NCBI RefSeq assembly: GCF_004118375.1
Contig: NZ_SDHX01000001.1
Location: 3,041,693-3,105,692, forward strand
Direction of reading: 5' to 3'
DNA: 64,000 nt
Source of the DNA: Oleiharenicola lentus
GTDB lineage: Bacteria; Verrucomicrobiota; Verrucomicrobiia; Opitutales; Opitutaceae
Below, one piece after another: positions 16,840 through 25,614 of the stretch; the first letter of the stretch is position 1; each line of letters begins with the position of its first letter. The notes under the pieces were generated by a model. It saw only the letters and a program-made list of their open reading frames with translations. It did not search any database and was not told where the DNA came from. The position numbers and the translations under genes are program-made.

Positions 16840-18569
16840 ACGCACCCGTTCCGCTCATTCCGGACAACGCCCCCTTCTCACCGGAGCAACGCGCCTGGCT
16901 CAACGGCTTTCTCGCCGGCGTCTTCTCCCGCTCGGTCGGCGCTCCTGCTGCCGCCACCCCGGCCCAGGCGCTCGCCCCGCTGACGATCCTCTTCGGTTCC
17001 CAGACCGGTACCGCCGAGGGCCTCGCCAAGAAGGTCGCCAAGGAGGCCGGCAAGCGCGGCTTCGCGCCCACCGTGCTCGACATGGCGCAGACCGATCTCG
17101 CGAAGCTCGCCCACGAGAAGAACCTGCTGGTCATCACCAGCACCTACGGCGACGGGGAGCCGCCCGACAACGCGAAGGCCCTGCACACCGCCCTGAAGGA
17201 AGCCGCCGGCACACCGCTCACGGCCGTCCGTTTCTCCGTCTGCGCGCTGGGCGATACCAACTACGCCCAGTTCTGTCAGTGCGGCAAAGACCTCGACGCC
17301 TGGCTCGAAAAACTCGGCGCCACCCGCACCACGCCGCGCACCGACTGTGATCTCGATTACGACGGCCCGTTCACGAAGTGGCTCGACGCCGCGCTCGCCT
17401 CGCTCGCCGGTGGCACTGCCCCTGCCACCGCGCCAGCCGAAGCGAAGCCAACTGACTCATCCGAGGAAGGCTACTCCAAGAAGAAGCCCTTCCCCGCCTC
17501 CGTCCTTGCCGTCCGCAACCTCAACGGCCCCGGCTCCGCCAAAGAGGTCAACCACGTCGAGTTCTCGCTCGAAGGCTCCGGTCTCGTGTATGAAGCGGGT
17601 GACGCCCTCGGAGTCGTGCCACAGAACTGCCCGGCGCTGGTGAACGACGTTCTAGCCACCCTTGGCTGCGACGGCGAGGAAGCCGTGCCCACCCCCGCCG
17701 GCGAACTCCCGCTGCGCCGCGCCCTCACCGAGTGCTTCGACCTCGGCAAACCCTCGCCCGAACTGCTGGCAATGGTCGCTCCGGCTGTAGCCGGGGTCGC
17801 TGCCCCCGGTCCGGGCTCAACGAACCCGCCTGCAACTTTCCACCACGTCATCGACGTGCTGCTCGCCGCGCCGACGAAGCCTTCACCCGCTGATTTTGTC
17901 GCCAAGCTGAAGAAGCTCCAGCCGCGCCTCTACTCGATCTCCTCCTCGCCCAAGGCCCACCCCGGCCAGGTCCATCTCACCGTCGGCGCCGTGCGCTACG
18001 ACAAGGACGGGCGCTCCCGCAAGGGCGTCTGTTCCACCTTCCTCGCCGAGCGCGGTCTTGCCGCCGGCAAGGTCGGCGTGTTCGTCCACGCCAACAAGGC
18101 CTTCCGTCCGCCTGCCGACGGCAACGTGCCCATGATCATGGTTGGCCCCGGCACCGGCATCGCCCCGTTCCGCGCCTTCCTCGAGGAACGTCGTGCTTCC
18201 GGCGCACGCGGCAAGAACTGGCTGTTTTTCGGCGACCAAAAGGCCGCGAGCGACTTCCTCTACCGCAACGAACTCACCGCCATGCAGACCTCCGGCGTGT
18301 TGCACCGGCTCGACCTCGCGTTCTCCCGCGACCAGGCGGAGAAGATCTACGTCCAGACCCGCATGCTGGAAAACGCCGCCGAGCTCTGGACCTGGCTCGA
18401 AGCCGGCGCGCACTTCTATGTCTGCGGCGACGCCTCGCGCATGGCGAAGGATGTGGACCTCGCCCTCCACCAGGTGATCGAGAAGGCCGGGGGCAAATCC
18501 CCCGAGCAGGCCGCCGCCTACGTGAACGCCCTCAAGGCCGCCAAGCGCTACGCCCGCGACGTGTATTGA
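16836..18569 (+). CDS. CysJ-like flavodoxin/FAD/NAD(P)H oxidoreductase, partner of nitrite reductase
   Basis: A 577-residue diflavin reductase. After a short N-terminal helix (AWLNGFLAGVFSRS) comes a flavodoxin domain with the FMN loops FGSQTGTAEGLAKK, TSTYGDGEPPDNA and CALGDTNYAQFCQCG (about residues 50-190). An FAD domain follows with RLYSISSSP, then an NAD(P)H domain with MVGPGTGIAPFRAFLEERR and YVCGDASRMAKDVDLAL. The ending is KAAKRYARDVY, close to the CysJ/P450-reductase C-terminus. Overlap with nirA is ATGA. It probably feeds NADPH electrons to NirA, as CysJ does to CysI, replacing ferredoxin. An inserted Ala/Pro/Gly segment in the FAD domain is encoded by a hairpin element at 17791-17809. 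Confidence 0.87.
   Translation: MNAPVPLIPDNAPFSPEQRAWLNGFLAGVFSRSVGAPAAATPAQALAPLTILFGSQTGTAEGLAKKVAKEAGKRGFAPTVLDMAQTDLAKLAHEKNLLVITSTYGDGEPPDNAKALHTALKEAAGTPLTAVRFSVCALGDTNYAQFCQCGKDLDAWLEKLGATRTTPRTDCDLDYDGPFTKWLDAALASLAGGTAPATAPAEAKPTDSSEEGYSKKKPFPASVLAVRNLNGPGSAKEVNHVEFSLEGSGLVYEAGDALGVVPQNCPALVNDVLATLGCDGEEAVPTPAGELPLRRALTECFDLGKPSPELLAMVAPAVAGVAAPGPGSTNPPATFHHVIDVLLAAPTKPSPADFVAKLKKLQPRLYSISSSPKAHPGQVHLTVGAVRYDKDGRSRKGVCSTFLAERGLAAGKVGVFVHANKAFRPPADGNVPMIMVGPGTGIAPFRAFLEERRASGARGKNWLFFGDQKAASDFLYRNELTAMQTSGVLHRLDLAFSRDQAEKIYVQTRMLENAAELWTWLEAGAHFYVCGDASRMAKDVDLALHQVIEKAGGKSPEQAAAYVNALKAAKRYARDVY
17791..17809 (+). repeat. Small hairpin element inserted in the flavoprotein gene
   Basis: CCGGGG (17791-17796) and CCCCGG (17804-17809) pair around TCGCTGC, within a longer segment GGCTGTAGCCGGGG and onward. 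The protein there reads APAVAGVAAPGPGSTNPPA, low-complexity and unlike flanking FAD-domain sequence. This suggests an intergenic-type repeat was inserted in frame. Confidence 0.4.
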
Positions 18570-18575
18570 TCGTCC

Positions 18576-20186
18576 ATGGTCGCCCCGCGCAATCAGCCCC
18601 CGCTGCTCGCCCTCGTCGAGGAACTCCTCGCCGAGCAGGGCCGGCTGCAGACGCCCGTGGCCCGGGCAAGTGTGGCTCACGACCAATACACCTCCGGCAC
18701 TCCGCGCTCCGCCCTCAGCGCCCAGCTCATCCCCCTCACCGCCCCCGGTCCCGGCGAACAATACGCCTTCGAGGTGGACCTCGACTCCTGCACCGGCTGC
18801 AAGGCCTGTGTGACGGCCTGCCACTCGCTCAACGGTCTCGATGAAACCGAGGCATGGCGCGATGTCGGCCTGATCTCCGGCGGCTCGCGGGCCGCCCCCT
18901 ACCAGCAGACGATCACGACCGCCTGCCACCACTGCGCCGATCCCGGCTGCCTGAACGGTTGTCCGGTGCTCGCCTACGAAAAGGATCCCGTCACCGGCAT
19001 CGTCCGTCACCTCGACGACCAGTGCATCGGCTGCCAGTATTGCATCCTGAAGTGCCCCTACGACGTGCCGAAATACAACGATCGCCTCGGCATCGTGCGG
19101 AAGTGTGACATGTGCCACCAGCGCCTCGCCGAGGGCGAAGCCCCCGCCTGCGTCCAGGCCTGCCCCACGCACGCGATCAAGATCACGAAGGTTCCGGTTT
19201 CCCCGGATCCCAGATCCCAAACCCCAAACCCCAGTTTTCTCTCCGTCGCGCCCGACCCATCCTACACGCTGCCGACCACGCGCTATGTTTCGAAGCGCGC
19301 CTTGCCCGCCGGGGTGCAGGCCTCCGATGCCGCCGTGCTCCGCCCGCAGCCGCCGCACTTGCCGCTGGTCGCGTTGCTCACCCTCATGCCGATGGCCGTG
19401 GGCTGTTGGATGGCCGAAGTGGCCCACGACTTTTCCAGCCCGGCGGTTGCCATCGTCGGCTGGATGGCCGGCGCCCTCGGTCTCGCGCTGGCCGGCCTGC
19501 ACCTGGGCCAGCCGCTACGGGCTTGGCGCATTTTCCTCGGCCTGAAAAAATCCTGGTTCAGCCGCGAGGCCGTGCTGTTCGGCGCCTGGTTCCCACTCGC
19601 CACGGCCGCGCTGGCCGGACGCCTCGGCTGGCTGCCACTGCCCCCCTCCGGGCAAGCCGCCCTTACCGGCGGCACCGCCGCACTCGGTGTCATCGCCCTG
19701 TTCTGCTCCGTGATGATCTACGTGGACACCCATCGCGTGTTCTGGCGGCTCGCCAACACCGGTCCGCGTTTCTTTGGCACCGCGGCCATCCTCGGCCTGG
19801 CCGTGGCGCTGACCAGCCCGGAAGCCCCGGCGACCATCGGCTTCGCCCTGCTCGCAGCCACCTTGCTCAAGCTCGGCTTCGAGGCCCGCTCACTGGTACC
19901 GCTGCAGGAGGAAGATGACGGACTCCATTCCCCGTCCCGCCAGACGGCGCGCCTGCTCACGGGACCGCTGCAACCGGCCAACGCCCTGCGCCTCACCCTC
20001 GCTCTGTTCGGCGGCATACTGCTGCCGCTGGCGATCGCACTCAAAGCCGCGCCACCCGCCGCGGCCTGGCTCGCGCTGGCGCTTTGTCTCGCCGGTGAAC
20101 TGGCCGAGCGTTATTTGTTCTTCCGCGCCGTGGACGCCCCCAAGATGCCCGGCCAGCCCGACCCCACCAAGGGAAGCCACCCATGA
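18576..20186 (+). CDS. Fused DmsB-like iron-sulfur / DmsC-like membrane anchor protein
   Basis: A 536-residue fusion. Residues about 65-205 are a DmsB/NrfC-type ferredoxin with four cysteine groups: [12 protein letters not shown] (Cys72, 75, 78, 82), [32 protein letters not shown], and CDMCHQRL with [12 protein letters not shown]. These bind four [4Fe-4S] clusters. A linker encoded partly by a 7-base repeat array leads to a DmsC-like anchor with about eight transmembrane segments, starting at [20 protein letters not shown]. DmsC-type anchors oxidise menaquinol. The gene follows the flavoprotein by 6 bases and overlaps narB by ATGA, so it is probably the electron-input module of the nitrate reductase. 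There is no signal peptide; the iron-sulfur part faces the cytoplasm. Confidence 0.87.
   Translation: MVAPRNQPPLLALVEELLAEQGRLQTPVARASVAHDQYTSGTPRSALSAQLIPLTAPGPGEQYAFEVDLDSCTGCKACVTACHSLNGLDETEAWRDVGLISGGSRAAPYQQTITTACHHCADPGCLNGCPVLAYEKDPVTGIVRHLDDQCIGCQYCILKCPYDVPKYNDRLGIVRKCDMCHQRLAEGEAPACVQACPTHAIKITKVPVSPDPRSQTPNPSFLSVAPDPSYTLPTTRYVSKRALPAGVQASDAAVLRPQPPHLPLVALLTLMPMAVGCWMAEVAHDFSSPAVAIVGWMAGALGLALAGLHLGQPLRAWRIFLGLKKSWFSREAVLFGAWFPLATAALAGRLGWLPLPPSGQAALTGGTAALGVIALFCSVMIYVDTHRVFWRLANTGPRFFGTAAILGLAVALTSPEAPATIGFALLAATLLKLGFEARSLVPLQEEDDGLHSPSRQTARLLTGPLQPANALRLTLALFGGILLPLAIALKAAPPAAAWLALALCLAGELAERYLFFRAVDAPKMPGQPDPTKGSHP
19205..19232 (+). repeat. Heptanucleotide array inside the iron-sulfur/anchor gene
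   Basis: Four 7-base units: GGATCCC, AGATCCC, AAACCCC, AAACCCC. They encode the linker [13 protein letters not shown] between the ferredoxin and membrane parts, a place that tolerates insertions. Unit length and the xxAYCCC-like pattern match the array in nirA. Confidence 0.65.
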
Positions 20187-22402
20187 GCGCTCTCGACGAA
20201 CTTCTGTTGGCCCGCAGCGGCCCGATGACCACCGAGCTGGTGCAGCACCCCGGCGACTTCGGCCTCGGCAAAGTGCCTGCCCGGCTCGCCCCCGCCGGCA
20301 CCGCCAAGGCCATCTGCGGCTTCTGCAGCACGGGCTGCTCGCTCAAGATCCATCTCAACGCGGAAGGCCAGGCCATCAACCTCACGCCCGACCCCGATTA
20401 CCCCGTCAACCTCGGCATGGCCTGCCCCAAGGGCTGGGAGGCACTCACGCCGCTTGCCGCGCCCGACCGCGCGACCACGCCATTGCTGCGCGATGCGCAC
20501 GGGAAAATGCAACCCGTGGACTGGACTCAGGCGCTCACGGTTTTCACCAACCGCCTGCAATCCATCCAGGCCGAGCACGGCAAGGGCGCCGTCGCCGTGC
20601 TTAGCACCGGCCAGATCATGATGGAGGAAATGGCCCTGCTCGGCGCGCTCGCCAAGTTTGGCCTCGGCATCGCCGACCTCGACAGCAACACGCGGCAGTG
20701 CATGGCCACCTCGCACGTCGCCTACAAGCAGTCGTTCGGCTTCGACGCCCCGCCGTTCACCTACGCCGACTTCGAGGTGAGCGACGTGCTGGTGTTCGTC
20801 GGCGCCAACCCCTGCATCGCCCACCCGATCATGTGGCAGCGCGTCATGCGCAACCGCCGCAATCCCGCGATCATCGTCGTGGACCCGCGCCGCACCGAGA
20901 CCGCGATGGCCGCCACGCTGCACCTCCCCGCCCGGCCCAAGACCGACATCACCCTGCTCTACGGCCTCGCCCGCGAGGTGATCCGGCGCGACGCCGTTGA
21001 TGCGGCCTTCGTGACGGAGAACACGAACGGCTTCGCCGAGTTCGCCAGCTTCGTGAACGCGTTCACGCCCGAGCGCGTCTGCGCCGAGACCGGCCTCAGC
21101 CGCGCGGACTTTGACCGCACTGCCGAGCTCGTCACACGGCCCGGCGCCCGCGTCTCCTACTGGTGGACGATGGGCGTCAACCAGAGCCACCAGGCCACGC
21201 GCACGGCCCAGGCGATCATCAATCTCGCGCTGATGACCGGCCAGATCGGCCAGCCCGGCACGGGCGCCAACTCCATCACCGGCCAGTGCAACGCGATGGG
21301 CTCGCGTCTGTTTGGCAATGCGACCTCGCTCATCGGCGGCTACGACTTCGGCAAGCCTGAACACCGCGCCCACGTCGGCGGCATCCTCGGCGTCGATCCC
21401 GCCGTGATCCCCGAAAAGGCCAGTCGCGCTTACGACAAAATCCTCGACGCCGTCGAGGCGGGCGAGATCCGCGCGCTCTGGGTGATTGCCACCAACACGG
21501 CCCACTCCTGGGTCAACTCGGGCAAGTTCGCCCGCCTGCGCGACAAACTCGATTTCCTTGTCGTGCAGGACATGTATGCGACGACCGAAACCGCGCAGCA
21601 GGCCGACCTCGTGCTCCCTGCTGCCGGCTGGGGTGAGAAGGAGGGCGTGTTTATCAACAGCGAACGCCGGCTCGGTTACGCCCGCAAAGTTGCCCGCGCC
21701 CCGGGCGTCGCGTTGAGCGACTTCTCGATCTTCAAGCTCGTCGCCGAGGCCTGGGGCTGCGGCCCGATGTTTGCCAAGTGGACGTCGCCCGGCGCCGCTT
21801 TCCAGCTGCTCAAGCAACTCTCCCGTGGCCAGCCCTGCGACTTCACCGGCATCCGCGACCATGCCCACCTCGAAGCCGAAGGTGGCATCCAGTGGCCGTA
21901 TCCGGAGTCGCCCGCTGTGCCGCAGCCCGCCGCGCCCGGCCGCGAGCGCCGCCTCTTTGCCGACGGAAAATTCTTCACGCCCGACGGCCGGGCGAAACTT
22001 CTCTTCGACGAGCCTGTGCCGCTGCCGGAGCCGCCGGACGCCGCCTACCCTTTCCTGCTCAACACCGGCCGCGGCTCCTCCGCCCAGTGGCACACGGGTT
22101 CGCGCACCGACAAGAGCGCCGTGCTCCGCAAGCTCGCCCCGACTGTGCCGTGGATTGAGATCAACCCCGCCGACGCCGCCCCGCTCGGCCTTATCACCGG
22201 ACAGGAAGTGGCCGTGCGTTCGCGGCGCGGTGAAACCAAGGCGCTGGCCGTCGTCACCGCCATCGTGCAACCGGGACAGGTCTTCATGCCCATGCATTTT
22301 CCCGAAGTGAACTGCCTCACCTTCCCCGCCTACGACCCCCACTCACGCCAGCCCGCCTACAAGGCCTGCGCCGTGGCCCTCGACGTGTTGCCGGAGACCT
22401 GA
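20183..22402 (+). CDS. narB: Assimilatory nitrate reductase, molybdopterin catalytic subunit
   Basis: A 739-residue member of the DMSO-reductase superfamily, NasA/NarB branch, reducing nitrate to nitrite. The N-terminal [4Fe-4S] ligands are Cys45, Cys48, Cys52 and Cys81 (ICGFCSTGC and GMACPKGW). The likely Mo ligand is Cys173 in [20 protein letters not shown]. Bis-MGD binding blocks include [39 protein letters not shown] and [13 protein letters not shown]. There is no Tat signal, so it is cytoplasmic. Length is normal for NarB; the extra C-terminal cluster or FAD domains of some Nas enzymes are absent, consistent with electrons coming from the fused partner overlapping it by ATGA. Formate dehydrogenase is the main look-alike. 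Confidence 0.9.
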   Translation: MSALDELLLARSGPMTTELVQHPGDFGLGKVPARLAPAGTAKAICGFCSTGCSLKIHLNAEGQAINLTPDPDYPVNLGMACPKGWEALTPLAAPDRATTPLLRDAHGKMQPVDWTQALTVFTNRLQSIQAEHGKGAVAVLSTGQIMMEEMALLGALAKFGLGIADLDSNTRQCMATSHVAYKQSFGFDAPPFTYADFEVSDVLVFVGANPCIAHPIMWQRVMRNRRNPAIIVVDPRRTETAMAATLHLPARPKTDITLLYGLAREVIRRDAVDAAFVTENTNGFAEFASFVNAFTPERVCAETGLSRADFDRTAELVTRPGARVSYWWTMGVNQSHQATRTAQAIINLALMTGQIGQPGTGANSITGQCNAMGSRLFGNATSLIGGYDFGKPEHRAHVGGILGVDPAVIPEKASRAYDKILDAVEAGEIRALWVIATNTAHSWVNSGKFARLRDKLDFLVVQDMYATTETAQQADLVLPAAGWGEKEGVFINSERRLGYARKVARAPGVALSDFSIFKLVAEAWGCGPMFAKWTSPGAAFQLLKQLSRGQPCDFTGIRDHAHLEAEGGIQWPYPESPAVPQPAAPGRERRLFADGKFFTPDGRAKLLFDEPVPLPEPPDAAYPFLLNTGRGSSAQWHTGSRTDKSAVLRKLAPTVPWIEINPADAAPLGLITGQEVAVRSRRGETKALAVVTAIVQPGQVFMPMHFPEVNCLTFPAYDPHSRQPAYKACAVALDVLPET

Positions 22403-22472
22403 ACGCGCATAAACTAGACTTGGTCTGGTCGTCATCCGTGTCCATTAAGTGATTGTTAGTGGTTTCCCCTCC

Positions 22473-22949
22473 ATGTCCCCACCCGTCGCCACCGCCCTGA
22501 ACCTGCACCGGATCTTCGTGTCGGAGGGGCACAGCTATTTCGGGCGACACGGCAAGGGCTCGCTGAAACTTCCCGTCCACGAGGTCGGCGCGGTCGAGTG
22601 TGTCGCCGGACGCGGCCTGCGCGGCGACCGATTCTTTGATCACCAGGAAAATTACAAGGGCCAGGTCACGCTCTTCTCCGCCGAGGTGTTCGCCGAACTC
22701 TGTCAGGCCCTCAGCCTCCCGTCCGCGAGTCCGGCCGCCCTGCGCCGCAACCTGCTCGTCAGGGGCGCGGACCTGAACGAACTGATCGGCCACGAGTTCG
22801 AGGTGCAGGGCGTGCGCTTGTTCGGCACCGAGGAATGCCGCCCCTGCTACTGGATGGACGAAGCCCTCGCGCCCGGCGCCGAAGCCTGGCTCAAAGGCCG
22901 TGGCGGCCTGCGCTGCCGCATCCTCTCCAACGGCTGGCTGCGGACTTGA
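22473..22949 (+). CDS. MOSC domain protein
   Basis: A 158-residue MOSC-domain protein, a fold associated with molybdenum cofactor sulfuration and with binding of sulfurated or cofactor-bound metal. The conserved Cys lies in FGTEECRPCYWMDEALAPGA. RGLRGDRFFDHQENYKGQVT and ALRRNLLVRGADLNELIG are typical MOSC blocks. I start it at ATG 22473; a GTG at 22449 would add eight residues. It follows narB by 70 bases and precedes mobA, so it probably serves the nitrate reductase cofactor. The exact reaction is unknown. Confidence 0.85.
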   Translation: MSPPVATALNLHRIFVSEGHSYFGRHGKGSLKLPVHEVGAVECVAGRGLRGDRFFDHQENYKGQVTLFSAEVFAELCQALSLPSASPAALRRNLLVRGADLNELIGHEFEVQGVRLFGTEECRPCYWMDEALAPGAEAWLKGRGGLRCRILSNGWLRT

Positions 22950-22970
22950 ATAGTCTGGCTCCCACCCGCG

Positions 22971-23090
22971 TGTCATTCTGATCGAAGCGAAGTTGCCGAG
23001 CCGCAGGCGACAGGGCTCAAATCCAGGAATCTGCGCGCCCGTGCCGCTTCGAGAACAAGCACTGGACTCTTCGCTGCGCTCAGAGTGACA
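22971..23090. repeat. Intergenic inverted-repeat element, copy 1
   Basis: The 120-base element starts TGTCATTCTGATCGAAGCGA and ends in the near-complement TTCGCTGCGCTCAGAGTGACA (arms about 25 bases, imperfect). It fills most of the gap between the MOSC gene and mobA. Related copies or half-copies occur at 29543, 46996, 49529 and 60724. All lie between genes. Confidence 0.7.
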
Positions 23091-23130
23091 TGATGCGGAA
23101 AGTGACCCCAACCTTGAATCATACCAGGCA

Positions 23131-23733
23131 ATGATTCCCTCCGGCCAACTCACCGGCGCCGTCCTCGCCGGCGGACAATCCCGCCGCATGGGTCGGGACA
23201 AGGCCACGCTCGCCTTCGAGGGCCGTCCGCTGTGGGAACATCAGGTGCGGGTGCTCCGCGAGGCTGAAGCCGACCCGGTCGCCATCGTGCGGGCCCCGGG
23301 CCAGGCACCACTAGGGCTGCCCGACGACCTGCGGCTCTGGCACGACACCTTCACCGACGCCGGCCCGCTGGCGGGCCTGCAAACGGCGCTGAGCCAGTCG
23401 CGCACGCTGCTCGTCGCCGTGCTCGCCGTGGACATGCCGCGCATTGATGCGTGGTGGCTCCAATGGCTCGGCACCTACTGCGGCAGCAACATCGGCGCGA
23501 TTGCCACGCGACCGGACGGTATTCACGAACCGCTCGCCGCCATCTACCCACGTTCCGCGCTCCCGGAGATCAGCCGCCGGCTCGAAACTGGCAATGATCA
23601 CTCCCTGCAAACCCTCGCCCGGGCCCTCATGGCCCAACATCTCCTCCGCAGCGTGCCCCTGCCCGCGTGCGATCTCTGGCGCGTCACCAACTGGAACTCG
23701 CCCGCGGACACACTGCTCAGTGAGGAAGGTTGA
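23131..23733 (+). CDS. mobA: Molybdenum cofactor guanylyltransferase MobA
   Basis: A 200-residue nucleotidyltransferase that joins GMP to molybdopterin, making the MGD form needed by NarB. The nucleotide-binding loop is AVLAGGQSRRMGRDKATLAF at residues 11-30. The metal site is in AVLAVDMPRIDAWW (the usual DMP motif), and RPDGIHEPLAAIYPRSAL matches the central conserved block. Length is typical. It sits at the end of the nitrate island, after an inverted-repeat element, and its last 17 bases overlap the convergent gene that follows. Confidence 0.9.
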   Translation: MIPSGQLTGAVLAGGQSRRMGRDKATLAFEGRPLWEHQVRVLREAEADPVAIVRAPGQAPLGLPDDLRLWHDTFTDAGPLAGLQTALSQSRTLLVAVLAVDMPRIDAWWLQWLGTYCGSNIGAIATRPDGIHEPLAAIYPRSALPEISRRLETGNDHSLQTLARALMAQHLLRSVPLPACDLWRVTNWNSPADTLLSEEG

Positions 23734-25324
23734 TCCCGGGCAAGGTGATCCGGATGCCCGGTCCGGTAACGTTGGGCAAACGGTTCGGATCGACCGGTCG
23801 GTTCTCCAAACGAGCACGCGTCAGCTCCGCGCAGTAGCGAACCCAGTCATTGGGTTTAAGTTTATCCAAGTGATTGAGCAGCTCCATCGCCGCCGCTTTG
23901 TCTCCGAGACGCATCCGCACGATCACCAGCGCCAGCAGCGTGCGGGCCCGGTCGTTGAGCGAGGCGAACTTACCCTGGATTTGGTTGAGGCTGGCGATGT
24001 CGGGCTTGTCGGACATCGCCTCAACCCACGCCAGCATCTCATAGGCCTGGCTTTGGGCGGGGGCGAACTCCAGAGATTTGTTGAGCAGGTGACGCAGGTC
24101 AGCCGCCCGCTTCTCCGGCATCCGGTAGTCGAGGTCGAAGTGACCGAAGACTGCATTTGCCTCCAGCCGGCCGAGTTCACGGAAGATCGCGGCGTTGGTC
24201 GTGCCAAGTTCGATGGCCGCGCGCCAGTGTTCCCGGGCCCGGTCGGTGTCGTCCTCTTGGATGGCCACTGCGCCCAGCAGCTCGCGTAGACGGGCGTTGG
24301 GGGCCTGCTCCAGCTGCGCCCGCACAAACAGGTTGCCATAAGGACTGTCGGTCATGCGCACGGCCAGCTCGGCCAAGGCCAGTTGCATCTCATCCCGCGC
24401 GGCCGCCCGCACCGTGTAGCCCTGCCGGGGCGGAATTGTCGGACGCTTCGCCTTCCGCCCCATGAAACGGCCGACGGTGACGTATTTTTCCATTTCCCTC
24501 AGCAATTGCGGATAGTCCATCCCCAGCAGCTCGCGGCAGACCGCACGAAATTCCTCGGGCCGATCCTGCGTCTCGGACGACCCAGCTGCGCGGAGGAACA
24601 GCGACATCTTCTCCGGAGGGATTTTGTTCACACCGAAATGGCAGTAGTGAAGGAAGGCCCAGGATTGGGCGTAGAACATGCCGGTGTGACCGGAATCCTT
24701 GAACAGCGGAGAATCGTAGCGCACGGCAAACAGCTGCTCGAAAGGCATCATCCGGCCACGCTGGAGTTCGAAAACGCGGCCTTCGACCGGCTGGCCCAGT
24801 TGCAGCCACTCCTTGTCTTCCTGCATCGTGGAGAACAGCTCCGCCACGCCTTCGTTGAACCACGGGGCGGGGTTCTGCTCGGCGAGCCGGAACAAGTAAT
24901 GGATGTATTCGTGGTAAATGACCTCCGTGGTCGTGTCCCGGTCGCGGGCCGGTGCGATGGTGATCACGGTGCGATCCGGGAAGTTGTTGCAGAAGCCCAT
25001 GTATTTCGCGTCGCCACCCCGGACGTGCGGCGGCCGGTAGCCGTCGAAATCCGCCTGCCGGTCGAAATAGTAGATCGTCACCGGCTGAGGCAGCCGGGGC
25101 TTCAGCTGGAAGGTGTCCATGAACAGCGCCCGCAAGAGCTCCATCCGTTCGAGCACATCGCGGGAGTCGCGGTCATTGTTGGCGCTGTAGAGCTCGAAGT
25201 TGGGCGACTGGTAATACTGCCACTTGCGGGACAGCCCGGGGTAAAGCTCGGGCGGCTTGGCGGCGAAGAGGGCAACCGGCAGGAGGACCGGAGCAAGAAG
25301 GAGGAGCAACCGTCGTGAATGCAC
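23717..25324 (-). CDS. Secreted metallopeptidase-like protein with helical repeats (DUF1570-like)
   Basis: A 535-residue protein. I propose the GTG at 25324, because it directly gives a signal peptide (RRLLLLLAPVLLPVALFAA); an upstream ATG at 25453 would bury it behind 43 residues. A gluzincin-like zinc site is visible: EVIYHEYIHYLFRLAEQ (HExxH) followed after about 20 residues by WFNEGVAELFS. The C-terminal half is helical with TPR-like pairs (ARLRELLGAVAIQEDDTDRA, LNKSLEFAPAQSQAYEMLAW). This combination resembles DUF1570/peptidase-MA proteins seen in Verrucomicrobiota and Planctomycetota. The substrate is unknown. It is convergent with mobA and divergent from the P-loop gene. Confidence 0.75.
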   Translation of the reverse strand: MHSRRLLLLLAPVLLPVALFAAKPPELYPGLSRKWQYYQSPNFELYSANNDRDSRDVLERMELLRALFMDTFQLKPRLPQPVTIYYFDRQADFDGYRPPHVRGGDAKYMGFCNNFPDRTVITIAPARDRDTTTEVIYHEYIHYLFRLAEQNPAPWFNEGVAELFSTMQEDKEWLQLGQPVEGRVFELQRGRMMPFEQLFAVRYDSPLFKDSGHTGMFYAQSWAFLHYCHFGVNKIPPEKMSLFLRAAGSSETQDRPEEFRAVCRELLGMDYPQLLREMEKYVTVGRFMGRKAKRPTIPPRQGYTVRAAARDEMQLALAELAVRMTDSPYGNLFVRAQLEQAPNARLRELLGAVAIQEDDTDRAREHWRAAIELGTTNAAIFRELGRLEANAVFGHFDLDYRMPEKRAADLRHLLNKSLEFAPAQSQAYEMLAWVEAMSDKPDIASLNQIQGKFASLNDRARTLLALVIVRMRLGDKAAAMELLNHLDKLKPNDWVRYCAELTRARLENRPVDPNRLPNVTGPGIRITLPGINLPH

Positions 25325-25459
25325 GGAAGTAAGTAGGTAGGCGGCCCGTGCCGGCGACGCTGGCCGAGCCGGTACCGCGGGCAATAAAAAATCCCTGACG
25401 ACGTCCAGACCGGTGAGACCGGTCGGCCCACCTTCCCATTCACCCAAGGGCACGCCCCC

Positions 25460-25490
25460 CCGCCAATGTTCGTATTACGAACATTGGCGG
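25460..25490. repeat. Perfect 31-base palindrome, first of a pair
   Basis: Two perfect 15-base arms, CCGCCAATGTTCGTA (25460-25474) and its complement (25476-25490), meet at a single central T. The core recurs at 25519-25539. The pair lies between the divergent peptidase-like and P-loop genes, so it may be an operator, or a mobile palindromic repeat. Confidence 0.7.
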
Positions 25491-25518
25491 GATGGGCCGC
25501 CGAGCGGAAACCGGGGCG

Positions 25519-25539
25519 AATGTTCGTAATACGAACATT
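25519..25539. repeat. 21-base palindrome, second of the pair
   Basis: The arms AATGTTCGTA and TACGAACATT flank a central A. It matches the core of the palindrome at 25460-25490, with the centre base complemented (opposite orientation). Centre-to-centre distance is 54 bases, close to five helical turns. Confidence 0.65.
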
Positions 25540-25614
25540 GGGTGCGTCGGTGCCCACAGGAGGAGCGGGAGATTTTTGGTGTCTCTTCCGCGGCTTTGTG
25601 GCCTGATAGCGGAC

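Noticed and set aside
20111-22342. 743-codon minus-strand open frame opposite narB
   Set aside because: It is the antisense shadow of narB, whose cofactor motifs are all intact on the plus strand. The predicted product has no domain and low-complexity Gly/His/Val sequence.
22430-22460. ATCCGTGTCCATTAAGTGA-like segment resembling ATCCGTAGCCATTCGTGCA at 29627
   Set aside because: The similarity is limited to short blocks and breaks after about 12 bases. Two loose copies are not enough to call a repeat family.
25460-25539. CRISPR-like repeat pair
   Set aside because: Only two copies, perfectly palindromic, with no further repeats or cas genes.
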